Positions 25,135-38,136 of a DNA stretch of 64,000 nt are shown in pieces. A model generated the notes under the pieces. It was not told the DNA's origin. It worked only from the letters and a program-made list of their open reading frames with translations, and made no database searches. Location: NCBI RefSeq assembly GCF_003573695.1, contig NC_039365.1:80735082-80799081 (forward strand). The letters are read 5' to 3'. The translations under genes and the position numbers were made by a program. Numbering within the stretch: position 1 is the stretch's first letter; every line of letters starts with the position of its first letter. The stretch is from Papaver somniferum (taxonomy: Eukaryota > Streptophyta > Magnoliopsida > Ranunculales > Papaveraceae).

Positions 25135-26622
25135 TTAAGAATCAAATTGCATAAAAACTTAATTATTAAGTGGAATGAGCTAAGGTCCACTCTTGTTCTC
25201 TGCTATCTGATGATGCCTGGCCAAGTACCACTGTCCTCTATTTTCTAGCTAGCTTTGCCTGCTTGGTATTTAATGGTCTAGATTACCTCTTTAAACTTAT
25301 TCTCACCCCAGATCCGCACTAACTTCATTGGTTTACCTGCATATGAAGTTAGTTAGTATCCAGCGGACTAAAAACCTTACAATATAATAATAGTAAATTC
25401 ATGTCGGGTATAATTATACAACTAAGGAGATATCAAGTAACAACCATGAATTAAATAGTTCAGTAAAGTATATATGGGTACCTCAAGATAGAAAAATCGA
25501 GCAAAACCAAAGTTGACTTTGAAATTGGTTGTCGTCGAATGTCTCCTTGCCTGACAAAATGACTCACTTCATATGTCTTTTGTGCAATCCTCATCTTTTT
25601 AATTTTCTTGCATGAAATTTCAACAGCAAGAAGAGTAGCTCATGCACTACCAAAATATTGGCTTCATCATCATTATCATCTCTGCAATCGAACAAATGAG
25701 CTTCTCTAACCAACGTACCAAAAAACAAATCCTATGATTTATAAGATGAAAAATGAAAATGAAAATGGCCTATCCTAAGATTTAACTATACCCCTTACAG
25801 GCTAGATTTAGAAGGATATTCATATGATTTATTCAAATTTACAGACAGAAACTTACTCCTAACCCCATGATTAGCCATCTGAGTACTAAACCTAAGAATT
25901 TTGTCTGTCTGACAGCAAATGCCAATCTCAACCACAACTTGAAACAACAATACTATTTTTTTTTTTCACCGCCAAAAACCAATATATTGAACACCCTTTT
26001 TTCATCTCTCAATTGCTGAGTCCGACAATAAATTAGAATCAAAATCAAACCCTTAAAACAGATATCTGATACATTAAAATTAAGACTAACATTTCAATGG
26101 ATGCTCTAAGAAGCCATTCTCAAGTCCATGAAGTTTCAGCATTTGAGTGGTTAAGAATGTATAAGTTATTTTCATTTCTAGAATAAATGGGGATGGTTTT
26201 TATAGGGTTTGTACTAGTTGTTTCGTGGGTTTTTTAGAATGTTAAAGTTATGCGAAACAGATTGAGAGTGTAAGGAAAAGACACATTAAGCAACTAATAC
26301 AAACGCCCAGAAAAAACTTTAATGGTTTGCATTTTGCAACAACTAAGTAGATCGGAAAAAAAATCACATAACTTGGGTCAACAATCTCAATTTTTGTGTA
26401 AACAAAGAAAATCACATCACTTGGCTTAACAATCTCTATTTTTATGTAAACAAATAAAATTTTGTTAACAGCAAGATGTTACACAATTAAACTAACGTCT
26501 AACGAACACACCAATTGGGGAAACAAATCAAACACAAAATTCCTTAATTTGGATATTTTCTTGATTTGATACAATATCAAATATGAACTTTGGGAGTAAG
26601 CTGTATTCACCTATAAGAAAAG
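25135..26622. other. Non-coding stretch, no gene seen
   Basis: AT-rich sequence without a supported ORF or a repeat that I recognise. It ends at the left terminus of the Mutator-like element. Confidence 0.45.
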
Positions 26623-26873
26623 GACCGGGATCTTTTAACAAAGGGGTTTGACAAACCCCTTTGACAAATCTCTTATACCGTTGGATAAAGATAATCCGGC
26701 GGTCTATATTTTTGACGTGGCAACATAATCACATTTTTTTTGTTCGGCTCAGTTAGACGAGCCAAATTTCTATCATTTTTTTCCTAAAAATAAAACAAAA
26801 ATAAAGATTCACCTATATTTTCTCCACGGAGAAAAAACACGATCTCAGTTAGCTTTTTTTTCTTTTCTTTTTC
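26623..26873 (+). repeat. Left terminal inverted repeat of the MULE
   Basis: About 250 bp, matching the right terminus in reverse. Close to the end it contains a perfect hairpin, AAAGGGGTTT (26640-26649), loop GAC, AAACCCCTTT (26653-26662). The right end keeps a weaker form of this hairpin. Confidence 0.88.
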
Positions 26874-28272
26874 CAGATTTATCGTCTTCTTCCCTTGCTC
26901 CTCTTTGCTAATTCTGGTTCGTTTCTTTTCGAGTTCTATTTTACTTCTGGACCTTGATATATGGCTGTGTATACCTTAATTATATGAACTTTGTCTTAAA
27001 CTCCAGAGGATAAATTGTCCCTTGTACTTTGTACATTAAGATCATCATAGGATAAACTATCCAAGAAGCTCCATGTTGCTCAAAAGGAAACAACAACGAC
27101 TGAAAAATCTAAAGATTATAAGAATGAGAAGGCAAGAAAATACTAAGAGGGCAGGTCCATAAACCTTTATTTGCAGTACATGGGTATCCCTTCCATTAAG
27201 GTGATTAGAGATAATAGCAATTTGTAACATGAAAATGTATGAGAAAGGCATCCCTGTAGGTGAACAATAATTCAGGGAAGCGCTCATTTTTGTAACTTAA
27301 AATTACGTATCTGCGGCAATCGACTTACTATTACCAAACACGGAACAAGATTACCGAGATACATACTATACATTTCCTGGAAGGTATTCTAAATTGGCAG
27401 CACATGCACCAGCAGAATAAGAATATTATTTCCCACTTGCCACAACTCTAAATCTATGTCCCATTCTAACAGTTAAATGATGGCCTTAGGTCCTTGGATG
27501 AAAATGTGTCGTAGCTAACTACAACAACTGATATTATTCTTAGGCTCCCTAACAAGAGAAGTTTGCACCACTGCTAGCAGTGAGACACATTTTGTTCATA
27601 TAAGAGCTTAAAGCCAGGTATTATTCGATCGAAAAAGAAAAATGAAAATCTATTCTCGTCGTTGTTACTTCAGAATTTAGTATTTAGCCTCCATGTACTA
27701 TGGTATTGGTGTTTGTTGCAGCTTTTTCCTTGGAACTCAGTGCGAGACTGTCTTACAGATTCTGTTCATTTTGTACAGATGCAGTTGGCAATATAATTCA
27801 CTGATCACTTATGAATACATACCAAATCATTCGAGGAAACAGTTAAAAAAAATATTCATTTATTCGTCATTGAATCCAAACTCATAAAACATAAAAAAAC
27901 GTGAATCAACAGCTCATAAAATTCACTTGAATCATAAATTAGAAGGCTTCTGCAAAACATAGACAATGTAGTTCTGACTGCTCATCATCTTTCTCGTCGT
28001 CTTTCTACGGATTAGGATATCAAACTTGTGGATCTGCAACACATAGACACACCAACATTAAGTTCCACTACAATTATATGCTTCTGAAAATTCTAAGTCA
28101 TTTTAGTCCAAAATAGTAAACACTCAAATGGCTTGCACAGTTTACCTCAAACTTAAAATCTGTATAAATACCCATATGAACTCTCTTGGAAACCTGTGAT
28201 GTCATTTCAAAGTGAAGTGGTTTTCTCATTGGTCGAACCTACACGGAAATCCATTCAAATACAAATCATTTA
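26874..28272. other. MULE interior downstream of the transposase, non-coding
   Basis: No ORF with recognisable content lies between the left terminal repeat and the 3' end of the transposase. The short ORFs here look like noise. Confidence 0.5.
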
Positions 28273-30526
28273 TCATTTTAAATATGAAACTATGTACTCA
28301 ACAGTGTGTGCAAAATAAGAGTACCACTTACATGGTTCAATAATTTTCAATTGTTCTTTATCTGGTTTTTGTGGGCATTTTCTTTTGTCATGCCCGGATT
28401 CCTCACATAAAGAGCACTTTCTCGGCTTGGGTACTGATGCTTCAACAAAACTTAACATTCTATCGGAACTATTTATTTTTCCTTTCGATTTTTCAGAAGG
28501 TCTACTTTTCACCTGCGATATATGTGGATCAGCAATAAATGGAGGATGACTTAATTTCTCAACTTCAGTATCTTCTTGAATTTTAGAACTTGAAATTGGA
28601 GCCGTTCTATCAGCTTCAACTGTCTTATTATGTTCATCCCTGATATGCGCAAAGACTTTTTCAATGCCTTCAATTGCCATTTTATATAGTATATCAGACT
28701 TTATAGCAAAACATGACAGCTGAGTTGATCTTCGACAAAGATGACTAAGTCAAAATGAATATGAGTTCTCATAATTATCAGAGAGTAATGTTTCATCCAT
28801 AATCCTAAATGAATTGGCACCTTTCAACCATCTCTTCGGAATAAAATGTGGTGGTATTTCATCTACCTCTAGCTTCATAAGAACTTTAAGCACATGTTTG
28901 CAAGGTAAACCTTTAAATTCAAAATATTGACATTCACAATACCCCTCATACGTACCTGGCTTTATCTTTACAGTGAACTGTTGCGGGTGACCAATCTTAG
29001 ATGTTACTAAGTAAGTATTAAATTCATCCCCTCTTTCTATCTCATCGGACTTGAAACGTTGTGCGTCTAATAGTTGCTCATGAAACTTGTTATAAATGTT
29101 GCGAGTGTATATTGTAGCACCGTGCTTAAGTATCAAATTTCTGCTATCAATATTCGGGATTTTATGCTCTGATATGAGATCCTCACTATCTTCTTTATCA
29201 ACAATTTCTTTCACTGCTTGATCATACCGAATCGCAAATTCTCTGAGATTGGTTTTTGATGAGACAAATGATTTGAAAAAGGCATTTACCCCTTCACTGC
29301 GACCCATTATATTAATACCCGCATAAAATGTATTTCTATGGTAGACAGGTACCCAAGATTCTCGAATCTCATATAGATCAGTTAACCATTCATTGTCGCC
29401 CAAATCAAACTCTATAATCATCTTTTTCCACCTTTCTTCAAACTCTTGTATCTTGTAAGTATGATGAATACATTCTTTCATATCTCCTTTGAACTTTGAC
29501 TTCTTAAAATAAATTTGTGATAATTTTTCAGGGAATTTTTTCTTAATGTGCCAAAGGCATAAACGATGTCGCGCATTTGGGAAAACTTTCTTTATAGCAC
29601 CGGCCAGGCAGCATCTTGGTCAGTTATGATTGCTGATGGATGTTTCTCCTCCATAGCTTCAAGCCATATGCTAAACAACCATGAAAATGTAACTTCAGTC
29701 TCATCTTGTAAAAGAGCACACCCAAATTGGATAGTTTGATAATGATGATTTACCCCCGTAAATGGTGGGAATGGCATTTCATATTTATTCGTTCTGTATG
29801 TAGTGTCGAAGAAAACTACCTCACCAAATTGTTCGTATGATAAATGTGATCGCGCATCCACCCAGAAAAAATTTCCCGCTCTACCATGTTCGTCGACTTG
29901 AACTCTATAAAATAATTGAGGATTCTCACATTGTTTCCTGTGTAAATAATCAACGACAGATTGGGCATCACCAAGTTCTAAATTTTTGTGCCTAACATTG
30001 CGTAGATGATTCCAACAATCCCTTTTATTAAATCCAATATTTTGACCCTCAAGGATTACAGGAACTTTTCCAACTTCAAGGTTCTCTCTATGGAATTTTT
30101 CTGTCATATCCTTTACATCTTCTGGCATGCATTTATTTGACCGCATATGCATTCTTTTTAGTGGTGACACAAATTTGTGATTGTGTTCATCTGAAAATGC
30201 CATCACCTTCCACATATTATTGTCTTCATTAAGAAGGATTTGCATCTTTGTTGTGCATCCACATTGTATAGTACTGCAACTTCTGTTTTTTTATCTACTC
30301 CTTCTATATTGTCAACTTTTACTTTGTTTCCCTCCCGAGAACATACCATGTAAGCTGCTGTCACTTCTCCAAAGCCTTTCCGAGTTCTATTTGTTGATCG
30401 AACACGAATTGTAAAACCATTGCGTCGTCCATATTCAGTATAATACTCCTTGGCTTCTTCATAACTGTTAAATTGCATCCCTTCATATGGTGTTTCTAGA
30501 TTATGGTTTTTCTTAATTGGAGTCAA
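28273..30526 (-). pseudogene. FAR1/FHY3-like MULE transposase with SWIM domain and zinc knuckle (frameshifted)
   Basis: Domains in sense order: a FAR1 DNA-binding domain (PYEGMQFNSYEEAKEYYTEY, then CSREG; 30520-30330), whose partner residues CGC and HNH fall in the next frame (near 30255-30170). The MULE transposase core follows, with FDTTYR and TDQD as the first two acidic residues (near 29810 and 29620), CLWH near 29560, and a Glu in RSEGVNAFF near 29300. Then comes a SWIM finger (CEC then CKH, 28960-28890) and a C-terminal CCHC-like knuckle (CSLCEESGHDKRKC, near 28400). Reading frames shift near 30270, near 29605 (one base missing at AAWP) and near 28720. No in-frame ATG precedes the first block; an ATG at 30552 lies in another frame. 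It is a transposase relic inside its own transposon. Confidence 0.88.
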
Positions 30527-30973
30527 AGTATCATGATTGCTAAATCATCCATCGCTCCTGGAATCACAAAAAATATTGTCAGGCTTCTTTTACCGTCAAC
30601 TGAAATAACTAGGGTTCTACTAAAAACTGGACTTGTGCATAGTTATACTTTAGAATTTAGGAAAAACATGTGAGCATATTTGAATAGTACATTAGTGGTG
30701 AATGTAATACATGATAGTGTGATAATATCCGATTTTTTAACAAGAACAGTATTAGAGGTCATAGTAGAAACAAAGTACCTCCGTTTGTAAAATGTGGATT
30801 AATAGTCAAGGTCAGACGCGAGCAGGCCTTGTTTTCTATAAGTAACAATTATGCAGTAACCATTGTTTTCCTTTGTATAAGGAAGTTGAAGTGATGAATA
30901 TGTCTCTTTGATCGCATACAATCTTCTGAATCAACAAGGAGCAGGAGCAAGCGAAGAAGAAGAAGAAAGACCT

Positions 30974-31231
30974 AGAAAGAAAAAGAAAAAAGAAAAACTA
31001 ATTGAGATCGTGCTTTTTCTCATGGAGAAAATATAAGTAAATATTCATTTTTACTCGTATTTTTTAGGAAATAGATGAGAGAAATTTGGCTCGGCTAACT
31101 GAGCCGAATAAAATAAATGTAGTTATGTCGCCACGTCATGGAAATTACGGGCCATTTGATTGTTTTTATCCAACGACATAGGATATTTTTCAAAAGGGTT
31201 TGTCATACCCCTTTGTTAAAAGATACCGATC
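30974..31231 (-). repeat. Right terminal inverted repeat of the MULE
   Basis: Reverse complement of the left terminus, with scattered mismatches and small indels. On the transposase strand it would hold the promoter. Confidence 0.88.
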
Positions 31232-31795
31232 AGAAAATCTCTTTGTTGGGTATTGCATCTTATTTTATATCGAGTGCAGTTATTTTTTCCAGCCATTGTT
31301 TGAGTTCCTTTTCTTTTTGACTTGAATCTGTATATCCAAATAGGGAAAATATCTCTGGTAGTTCAATCGTTTGTCAACATGAAGTAAATCTCTCACCTAA
31401 GTTAGGCCAATAAGGTCGTCTGATACAGAAGAAAGTTAATCACATACATAAGGTAGACCAACAATCGTTTGTGCTATATGAAAGAGAGACCCCCGTAGGA
31501 TGGCCGCTTGATACTAAACAAAAAAAAATCAAACAAAAATTAAATAAAAAAATGCATAGAAGTCTTACATTTAAGAGAATTGAAAATACATTCCCAGCGT
31601 TCAGAGAATCGAAAATATGTTCCCAGCTAAGAAAACCTAACCTGCAACGGAAAATTACTCAATTAATTCATAAACAAAAATCCACCTATATAAGAATATC
31701 GATCTATTTAAACAGAATTCCATTATCTAAAATTGTTAATCATATTAGAAATCACCAAAGCCCTAAAAACTCCCGCTCGATGCAAAACGAAATAA
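31232..31795. other. Non-coding stretch right of the MULE
   Basis: No gene is supported. A 133-codon open frame (31471-31872) is lysine/asparagine-rich, AT-driven and runs into a tandem repeat, so I do not call it. Confidence 0.4.
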
Positions 31796-31976
31796 AAATA
31801 TTAGGGTTTTCACTGACCTTTGATAGATCAAGCAAAACAAATAAAAATATTAGGGTTTTCACCGACCTTTGATAGATCAATCAAAGTTTAATGTAAGACA
31901 GGGAACCATAAAAATATTAGGGTTTTCACTGACCTTTGATATATCAAGCAAAGTTTAATGTAAGACATGGAACCAG
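31796..31976. repeat. Three-copy tandem repeat, units of 49-66 bp
   Basis: AAAATATTAGGGTTTTCACT followed by GACCTTTGATAGATCAAGCAAA starts at about 31796, 31845 and 31911. Copies two and three also share GTTTAATGTAAGACAGGGAACCA-type sequence. In the reverse sense AAAACCCTAA recurs, as in many plant leader sequences, but no adjoining gene was found. Confidence 0.8.
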
Positions 31977-32803
31977 AGATCAGAGTAGTAGTTGATGTTC
32001 GCCTAAATTTCAATCCAGATCTCACGAACCACAGAATTTTAGCCCTAGAAACGTTTTGTCGAGAAGAGGAGTAACGACATGTTTATTGCTAGTAACGGCA
32101 TGTTTACTGCTAAAATGTAGCAAGGAATTAAATTGACCATGCACACTACGCGCACCTGACAATTATGGGAATCAAATAGATGGTTAAATCATGACCATCG
32201 TTTATATCCCCAAACTAAGTCTCTAGATAGATGAATCTGGACCACGCTTTATGTGTTCAAAATGTAGATGGTCATCGATTAGTAAAAACACCACTGTCCT
32301 TTATAATATAGATACAAGGTTCAATATTAACTGAAACCCTGCTCCGTTATGATACCCTAATCACAATAAAAAAAATATAGGTAAGTAAAAGACTTAAAAT
32401 CATATCTAATGGAAACAAAGCATGAGAGAATTAGGAGAGAAAAACAAAATAATATTCGATGATTATAAACGCCACCGCTACATATCCTCTAATCGATCAA
32501 ATGAATCCACCGTAGTTATCGAGCAATTCATGCCGGTAACATGTTATGTTTTATAGACTCACTTCTACAATTAGGTAATGATACAAGATTCATTTAATTT
32601 TTAAAACACTAAATCCGCATGACCTAAACTAAAGACGAAAAGAGATTATTGTCCAACTATTATTGCCATGGAAGGATTCTCAAGGTACATGAAAAGAGCT
32701 TAGTGGCTTTGTTGTCTCATCCACCGGTTTTATCATAAATCACTTTTATTAGATACCATATTTTTCATTGATTACAAAAAATAAGAATTGCACAATATAT
32801 TTT
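31977..32803. other. Non-coding stretch, no gene seen
   Basis: AT-rich sequence with no supported ORF. It ends at a candidate LINE target duplication (AAGCACT, 32804-32810). Confidence 0.4.
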
Positions 32804-32810
32804 AAGCACT

Positions 32811-34434
32811 ACAATATTTTGAGTATATTGCAGGTTTGAAGGTCAATATGTCTAAAACATGACTAATAGCTATTTGTGATGTCCCATAATTAACTACTTG
32901 GGTTACTGAGTTTGGTTATACCACAAACAATCTCCCTTCATATATCTCGGCATGCCACTTGGTGCAAAGTCCACATCCGAGAAAATATGAAATATTGTCA
33001 TTGAGAAATTTGATAAAAGAATGTCAATATGGAGGCAAATATCTCTTTCTAAAGGAGGTAAATTAGCTCTTCTAAAATGCATTCTCAGCTCATTACCAAT
33101 GTATTACTTGTCTCTTTTGAAGGCACCTGCTTCAGTCATAAAAATCCTAGAGAAAAAGATGAGGAACTTTCTCTGAGAATATAATGTCGGTTCTAAAACA
33201 TTTCATCTTATCAACTAGGGTGTAGTATGTTTGACAAAGAAATAGGTGGGCTTAGTGTTTGCAATTTAAAGCTAATGAACCTATCAATGGTTGCTAAACG
33301 GTGTTGGAGGTTTGGTCTTGAAAAAAAAATAGGTTATGATATACAATTGTTGCAGATAAGTATGGAGATGACTTCTCTTTTTGGGTTCCAGACAAGGTCA
33401 GAACTTCTCATGGCATCTCTTGTTGGAAGACCATTGTTGACTCTGCTCATCTTGTGGATGTCAACTCAACTATTATCATCCACTATGGTAGTTAAACATC
33501 TTTCTGGAATGATATTTGGGTAGGGAATGCAGCTCTAGCCTCTACATTTCATTCTCTATATATGATATCAAGATCAAAGTCTTCAAAGATAGCAGACATG
33601 GTTTCTCCAGATGAAAACTTGATATTTTGATTTTAAACGACATCTCTCTGACATGGAAGAGAATCGGTTTGTTGAGCTTCTACTTGTTACCGGTAACTGC
33701 CCTCATGCTCTAGACTTGTTGCATGACACAAGAAGATGGACCTTGCATAAAAGTGGTACCTTTACAGTCAATTCTCTCTATTATAAATTAGTGTAGAATT
33801 TTGGTGAAGATGATTTTCCTCATGTTTTTATTTGTAACAAGCCAATCCCCCCAAAAATAAACTTCTTGATCCTGTGTATAGTTCACGGGAATCTAAATAT
33901 CATCGATATCATGCAACAAAAAGGTATATACATATATATAATTCCTGTGTCCTCTATGGAGATGGTATCAAATCACATGATCACTTATTTTTGCACAACA
34001 AAATATCTCATACAGTCTGGTCCTCAGTTATTTCAAGAAATCTTTGGTCTTGGGTAGCTCCAATGAACATGAGAATGCTTGCTCATGGCTGGCACCATAA
34101 GAACTTCCCTAATTCATGGAACTATATCTGGAGTCTCATCCTTTCTGCAGTTGTGTCTACACTTTGGAAGAAAATAAATAGACAGATTTTTGAGCAGAAT
34201 TACTTCTTCAAAACTGACTCGTATTTATGTAATGATGTGAAATGTTTGGTCTTAGATTGGGCCAACGCTGCCGCCAGAAGAGTGCATTTGAACGTTGCAA
34301 GTTCAGTCTTTAATAACTGTGAAGCTATTTCCCAGTAATTATGTTATTTTTCTTTCTTCTTAATTGCTCCACTTCTGGTAGAACTTATGTATATTCTTTC
34401 TATCTAATAAATTCTTTTCTTTTGAGAAAAAAAA
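32811..34434 (+). mobile_element. 5'-truncated LINE (L1-type) remnant
   Basis: In broken frames it shows the C-terminal part of a plant LINE RT (Gly-Leu-Lys-Val-Asn, then Leu-Gly-Met-Pro-Leu-Gly-Ala near 32950). The usual thumb sequence follows (GGLSVCNLKLMNLSMVAKRC, near 33247), then a zinc-finger-RVT-like region to about 34330. It ends in a TAATAAATTCTTTTCTTTT stretch followed by an A run. AAGCACT at 32804-32810 and 34435-34441 is a candidate target duplication, with 10 of 12 bases matching when extended. Endonuclease and ORF1 are absent. Confidence 0.85.
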
Positions 34435-34441
34435 AAGCACT

Positions 34442-37440
34442 TCACTGTCCATCTTAAGTTAGTATTACACAATTTATAATTTGAGATATTGCCTTAAGTC
34501 TGTCAAAATGATAGAGCATAGGTTCTTTGAAAATTTCATGACTAATAAATGATAGATCCAATTGTCTTCTGTTAGTTAGACCAGCCTAACCAGTACTGTT
34601 ATGTTCCTACCGTGTAGGGAGTAAAACCAATAAATCAATACCAAAGTTTGACATAATGGAGAATTGGATTGGATCTTCAGAAACAAATAATACATGTGTT
34701 TTGGGATTATTTACTTATTTTGAAAAGTGTTTTTTCCATTGATTGGAAAGCGGTTACATATTTTACTCTTTATTAACATGTAACAAACAAGGTTCCCTTT
34801 TTATTAGTATGAGCTATATGTCCCAGTTTATATCTATTTTATGAAAATCTATAGGTGCGGCAAGGTACGCAATAATATATAGGTGTGGAAGGGCGCGCAG
34901 TAGTATTCTCTATTTCTATAGGGAAACTCATGTCTCATACATGGATGTTTAATGTTCTTTTAATTACTTTGAAAAATATATTATAATGTATTTTGGTATT
35001 TATAGAGAAGGATGACGAGAATCTAATATTGATTGTTGGATTGACGCATGGTTTGAATGGGCAATTCCATGATAGATTCATCTGTCGGATATAATATTAT
35101 ACCCCCATTTTTATTTTTTTTGAGTACTTGCTATGTATAGTGCGTGTATGAATGAGATACTTGTAAGGATTCAAATCTAAACCTGACTAAGAGGGCGCTT
35201 TAATGATCACTGAAGAATCCACACGAGTCAACCTTACTAATCCAAAGGATTATATCACTCAACTATATACTTGTTGTGATTGTGTGCCGGAAGATTAGTT
35301 GGTAGAACTTTGTATTTCCGTACAGTTGTTATCTGATATGATTTATTTGTTATCCGTGTTTTATCGGATTTCAATATATCGGATTTCAATAAAACTTGCA
35401 TTGTTTTCAAATTAGTGATTACTTGAAATTTAATTGTTATTTGTGTTGGGCACCCATTCGGAGATAATGTGCTTACTCAATTCCCACTTTCAGTTTCAGA
35501 GATAGATTAGACAGTGCATATGACGATGACCGTTCATGATTCGAAAGTTTCGAAGTGTTGATTATGTTCTTCGGTTACCTTCCGTTATATTTTTTTTTTG
35601 TGTGTATATTTGATTTGCAAATCAACTCAATATTATATATGTATCATCTGAGAGGTGTTCTTGCATATATTCTCAAAGAGGGTTTAAATTTGGGTTAAAT
35701 CTTTGTTTAGAACTTCTAATTTTACGCTTTCGTAGATATTTTAGATCCTTAATGACCCAAAATGTAGTTTGGAATCTTAGATTTATGTTCATATTACAAA
35801 TACAATCGTCGCTGTTGATAGACACATTTTTGTGTTTGAATTTTTATTAATTTTTGTATTGTTACTGCTCGATTTTGTACTAATTATGGGGTTTTATGTG
35901 TGTTTAGGTATTTTTGAGAAAGAAATATTTTGGGAGTCAGATCGAAAAATTGCTAAAGTCACCCTCCAAAATTTCTCGGGGGCCGGGGCACCCCGAATAT
36001 GTGTTAAATGCACCCATGAAAAGTGTTAAAGACACCCCAGTTACTAAAGGCACTCTTCATATGGATAGGGGAACACCCCTTATTTCTTTATGTAATTTTT
36101 TTTTTGGTGGGAACAACAAATATTTGAAAATTCAGTTATGCGAAATTCTCTGGAGTGATTTAGGAAGAGTCTTGGTGAGATTTAATCACTCCAATTGATT
36201 CATACCAGCCTGTTACATCAAAACATGGAGAAAAGAAATATAACATGAGAGTATCTCGGGTATTCCTCCCATTTTCAAGAGTTATATGTGCTATATTTGG
36301 GAGTTGATTGAGATGACAGAAAGTTGATTGGTATTCCTCCCGTTACAGAAAGTTAGACTCAATCTGTAACGTGTTGGGAACGTTCTTGAATTGTTTCAGC
36401 TACCAGTTAACGCGTGAGAAAATTATTAAAGAAAATTATTCTCGTGGCTGGCAAGAAAGAAAATAAAAGATTTTTTGAAGATTTAGGGAGCTATTGAAGA
36501 GCCTGTGGTGTATATAATGGGTTCTGGGGAGATAGAAAGAGAGGAAAAAATGTCTAGGAGGCTTAGAATCGAAGCAAAATAAGTTACAGAAAGTTTCCCG
36601 CTACCGCAAAACTCATGAACACGAAGAACATTAAGCTTCCAAAAACTGTCGCAGAAACAGTGGTTTAATCAACCACATAAAAAGATTATCGTTTATTTTT
36701 CAGTCGCGATAACTCTTTAGCATCTGTACTGTGTAGTCGCTGAATATATTTTGCAACTGGAAATCATTATAAGCAATTTTGTTTATTTTTTAATACAATG
36801 TTTAATCAACTTTCTCCTAATTTTCAATTTATGAGTAGCTAAATTTATTTTCCAGGTTATGAAGGAAGCTATTTTTGATATGAAATTCTCAGTAATTAAT
36901 TCCTTTGATATATTTACTCTCTTTTGTGCTAAAAATTGCATGATAATTGTCTCTTCTTTACGTGCTTTGTGTTTAATTGTCTTGAATAGGCTTTAAAGTT
37001 ATTGATCCGTTATAAGCGAAGGAAAATTAGACTTTTGAATAACGACGAGAGTCATAAAAATAATTTGTAACGTTATATCCTCCAAGGCATAAGATTGGGT
37101 TCGAATTTTCCTTGATTAATTTGGAGTATTGTGTCAAAGTTATTAATATTGAGTTTACAAACATAAGAAGTAGGGGAATCCAAAACCCTAGATATATCTC
37201 TCTCCTTGGCCTACAAAGTTATTGTTTTTCATAGTTGTCTTTTCAATTAAAATCACAAGAAAAATTCCTCAAAATTTCTTTTCTTAGTCTGTAACATAAA
37301 TTTGGTTTAGTAACTAGAAATTGTTTCATCAATCTTAGTGGAACGAACTGTACTCGCCATATCTACTTTGTAGACTTCGTGCGATTGGGAAATAATCATA
37401 TCAACGATTGATATAGTTCTCTTTCACTATTTTTTTTAAA
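34442..37440. other. Intergenic or decayed repeat sequence, no gene seen
   Basis: Three kilobases without a supported gene. The right part (36.3-37.3 kb) precedes gypsy gag remnants and may be the decayed 5' end of that element, but I could not find a matching LTR. Short open frames near 35832-36198 overlap each other and look like chance. Confidence 0.35.
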
Positions 37441-38136
37441 TTATAAAAGGGTTAAAGTGTCAGGAAATTTATCTAATGCTTCAAGAAAGATTTGTCCGAG
37501 GTAGATGATATCAATGACCAGTAGATAATCGAGGCATATAATTAAGAATTTCATACGTTCGAGCAGGATATACAACTCTCTAGTTCGTAGATCGGCCAAA
37601 ACTGTAGAGCAATTGTACAATCTTGCATAAGAGTACGTTCGGATCAAGGACGATTAGAAGGATGGGGAGTCTAAAGAGACAGACAAATCATCCCATTATC
37701 CTCAAAAGGGGAAAAAGGGAAATCAAATAATCGTCTCCAAGGGCAGCACAACGATCAAGATGAAGCTAGTGTGGAAAATCATGGTGAAATAGGAGAAGCT
37801 AGGTAATAACTCACAGATAGCAAGATAAAAAGTTGACGCCATTGAAAATCGGGTTAACTAAGTTGTATGACAAGATCAAAAAATTATTTAGGCCCCTTCG
37901 ACCGTTGGCGGCAGATATACACAAAAAACATGATAACAATACAGTGATTTCCATAAAGACATTGGTCACACGACTGAAAATTGTCGATATTTGAGAATTT
38001 TAGGTCTAGAGGATGATAAATGCTTGAGAGTTAGAGTTTTACGTCAAAATGGATTTCCTAAAGGTTCGGGATATTTGTAGCTGGCCGCTATACATGTAAT
38101 TATAGTGTCAGCCATGGCAGGATCCACTTAATATTC
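37441..38136 (+). pseudogene. Ty3/gypsy remnant G, part 1 (gag end)
   Basis: In one frame 37938-37994 reads QYSDFHKDIGHTTENCRYL, the conserved C-H-GH-C-type motif at the end of plant gypsy gag (first Cys replaced by Ser). Surrounding frames are broken. The remnant is interrupted at 38137 by element A and resumes at 45296. Confidence 0.75.

Larger units (their letters stand above)
26623..31231 (-). mobile_element. Mutator-like element carrying a FAR1-type transposase
   Basis: Long terminal inverted repeats bound the segment. The left reads GACCGGGATCTTTTAACAAA; the right, reverse-complemented, reads GATCGGTATCTTTTAACAAA. Similarity continues for at least 250 bp and includes GACGTGGCAACATAA/GACGTGGCGACATAA, GGCTCAGTTAG and CACGATCTCA. 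The interior holds one minus-strand transposase gene (28273-30526, broken). The 9-bp target duplication typical of the superfamily is not clear; AGAAAA flanks both ends (26616-26621, 31232-31237). The length is 4.6 kb. This places the FAR1-like gene inside a transposon rather than as a domesticated host gene. Confidence 0.88.

Noticed and set aside
28273..30526. Reading the FAR1-like ORFs as a host FAR1-related gene
   Set aside because: Terminal inverted repeats on both sides and at least three frame breaks point to a transposon gene relic.
26614..31240. A 9-bp target duplication for the MULE
   Set aside because: Only AGAAAA matches on both sides, so the duplication is not established.
31471..31872. 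133-codon open frame rich in Lys, Asn and Ile
   Set aside because: AT-driven composition, ends in a tandem repeat, and no known relative.
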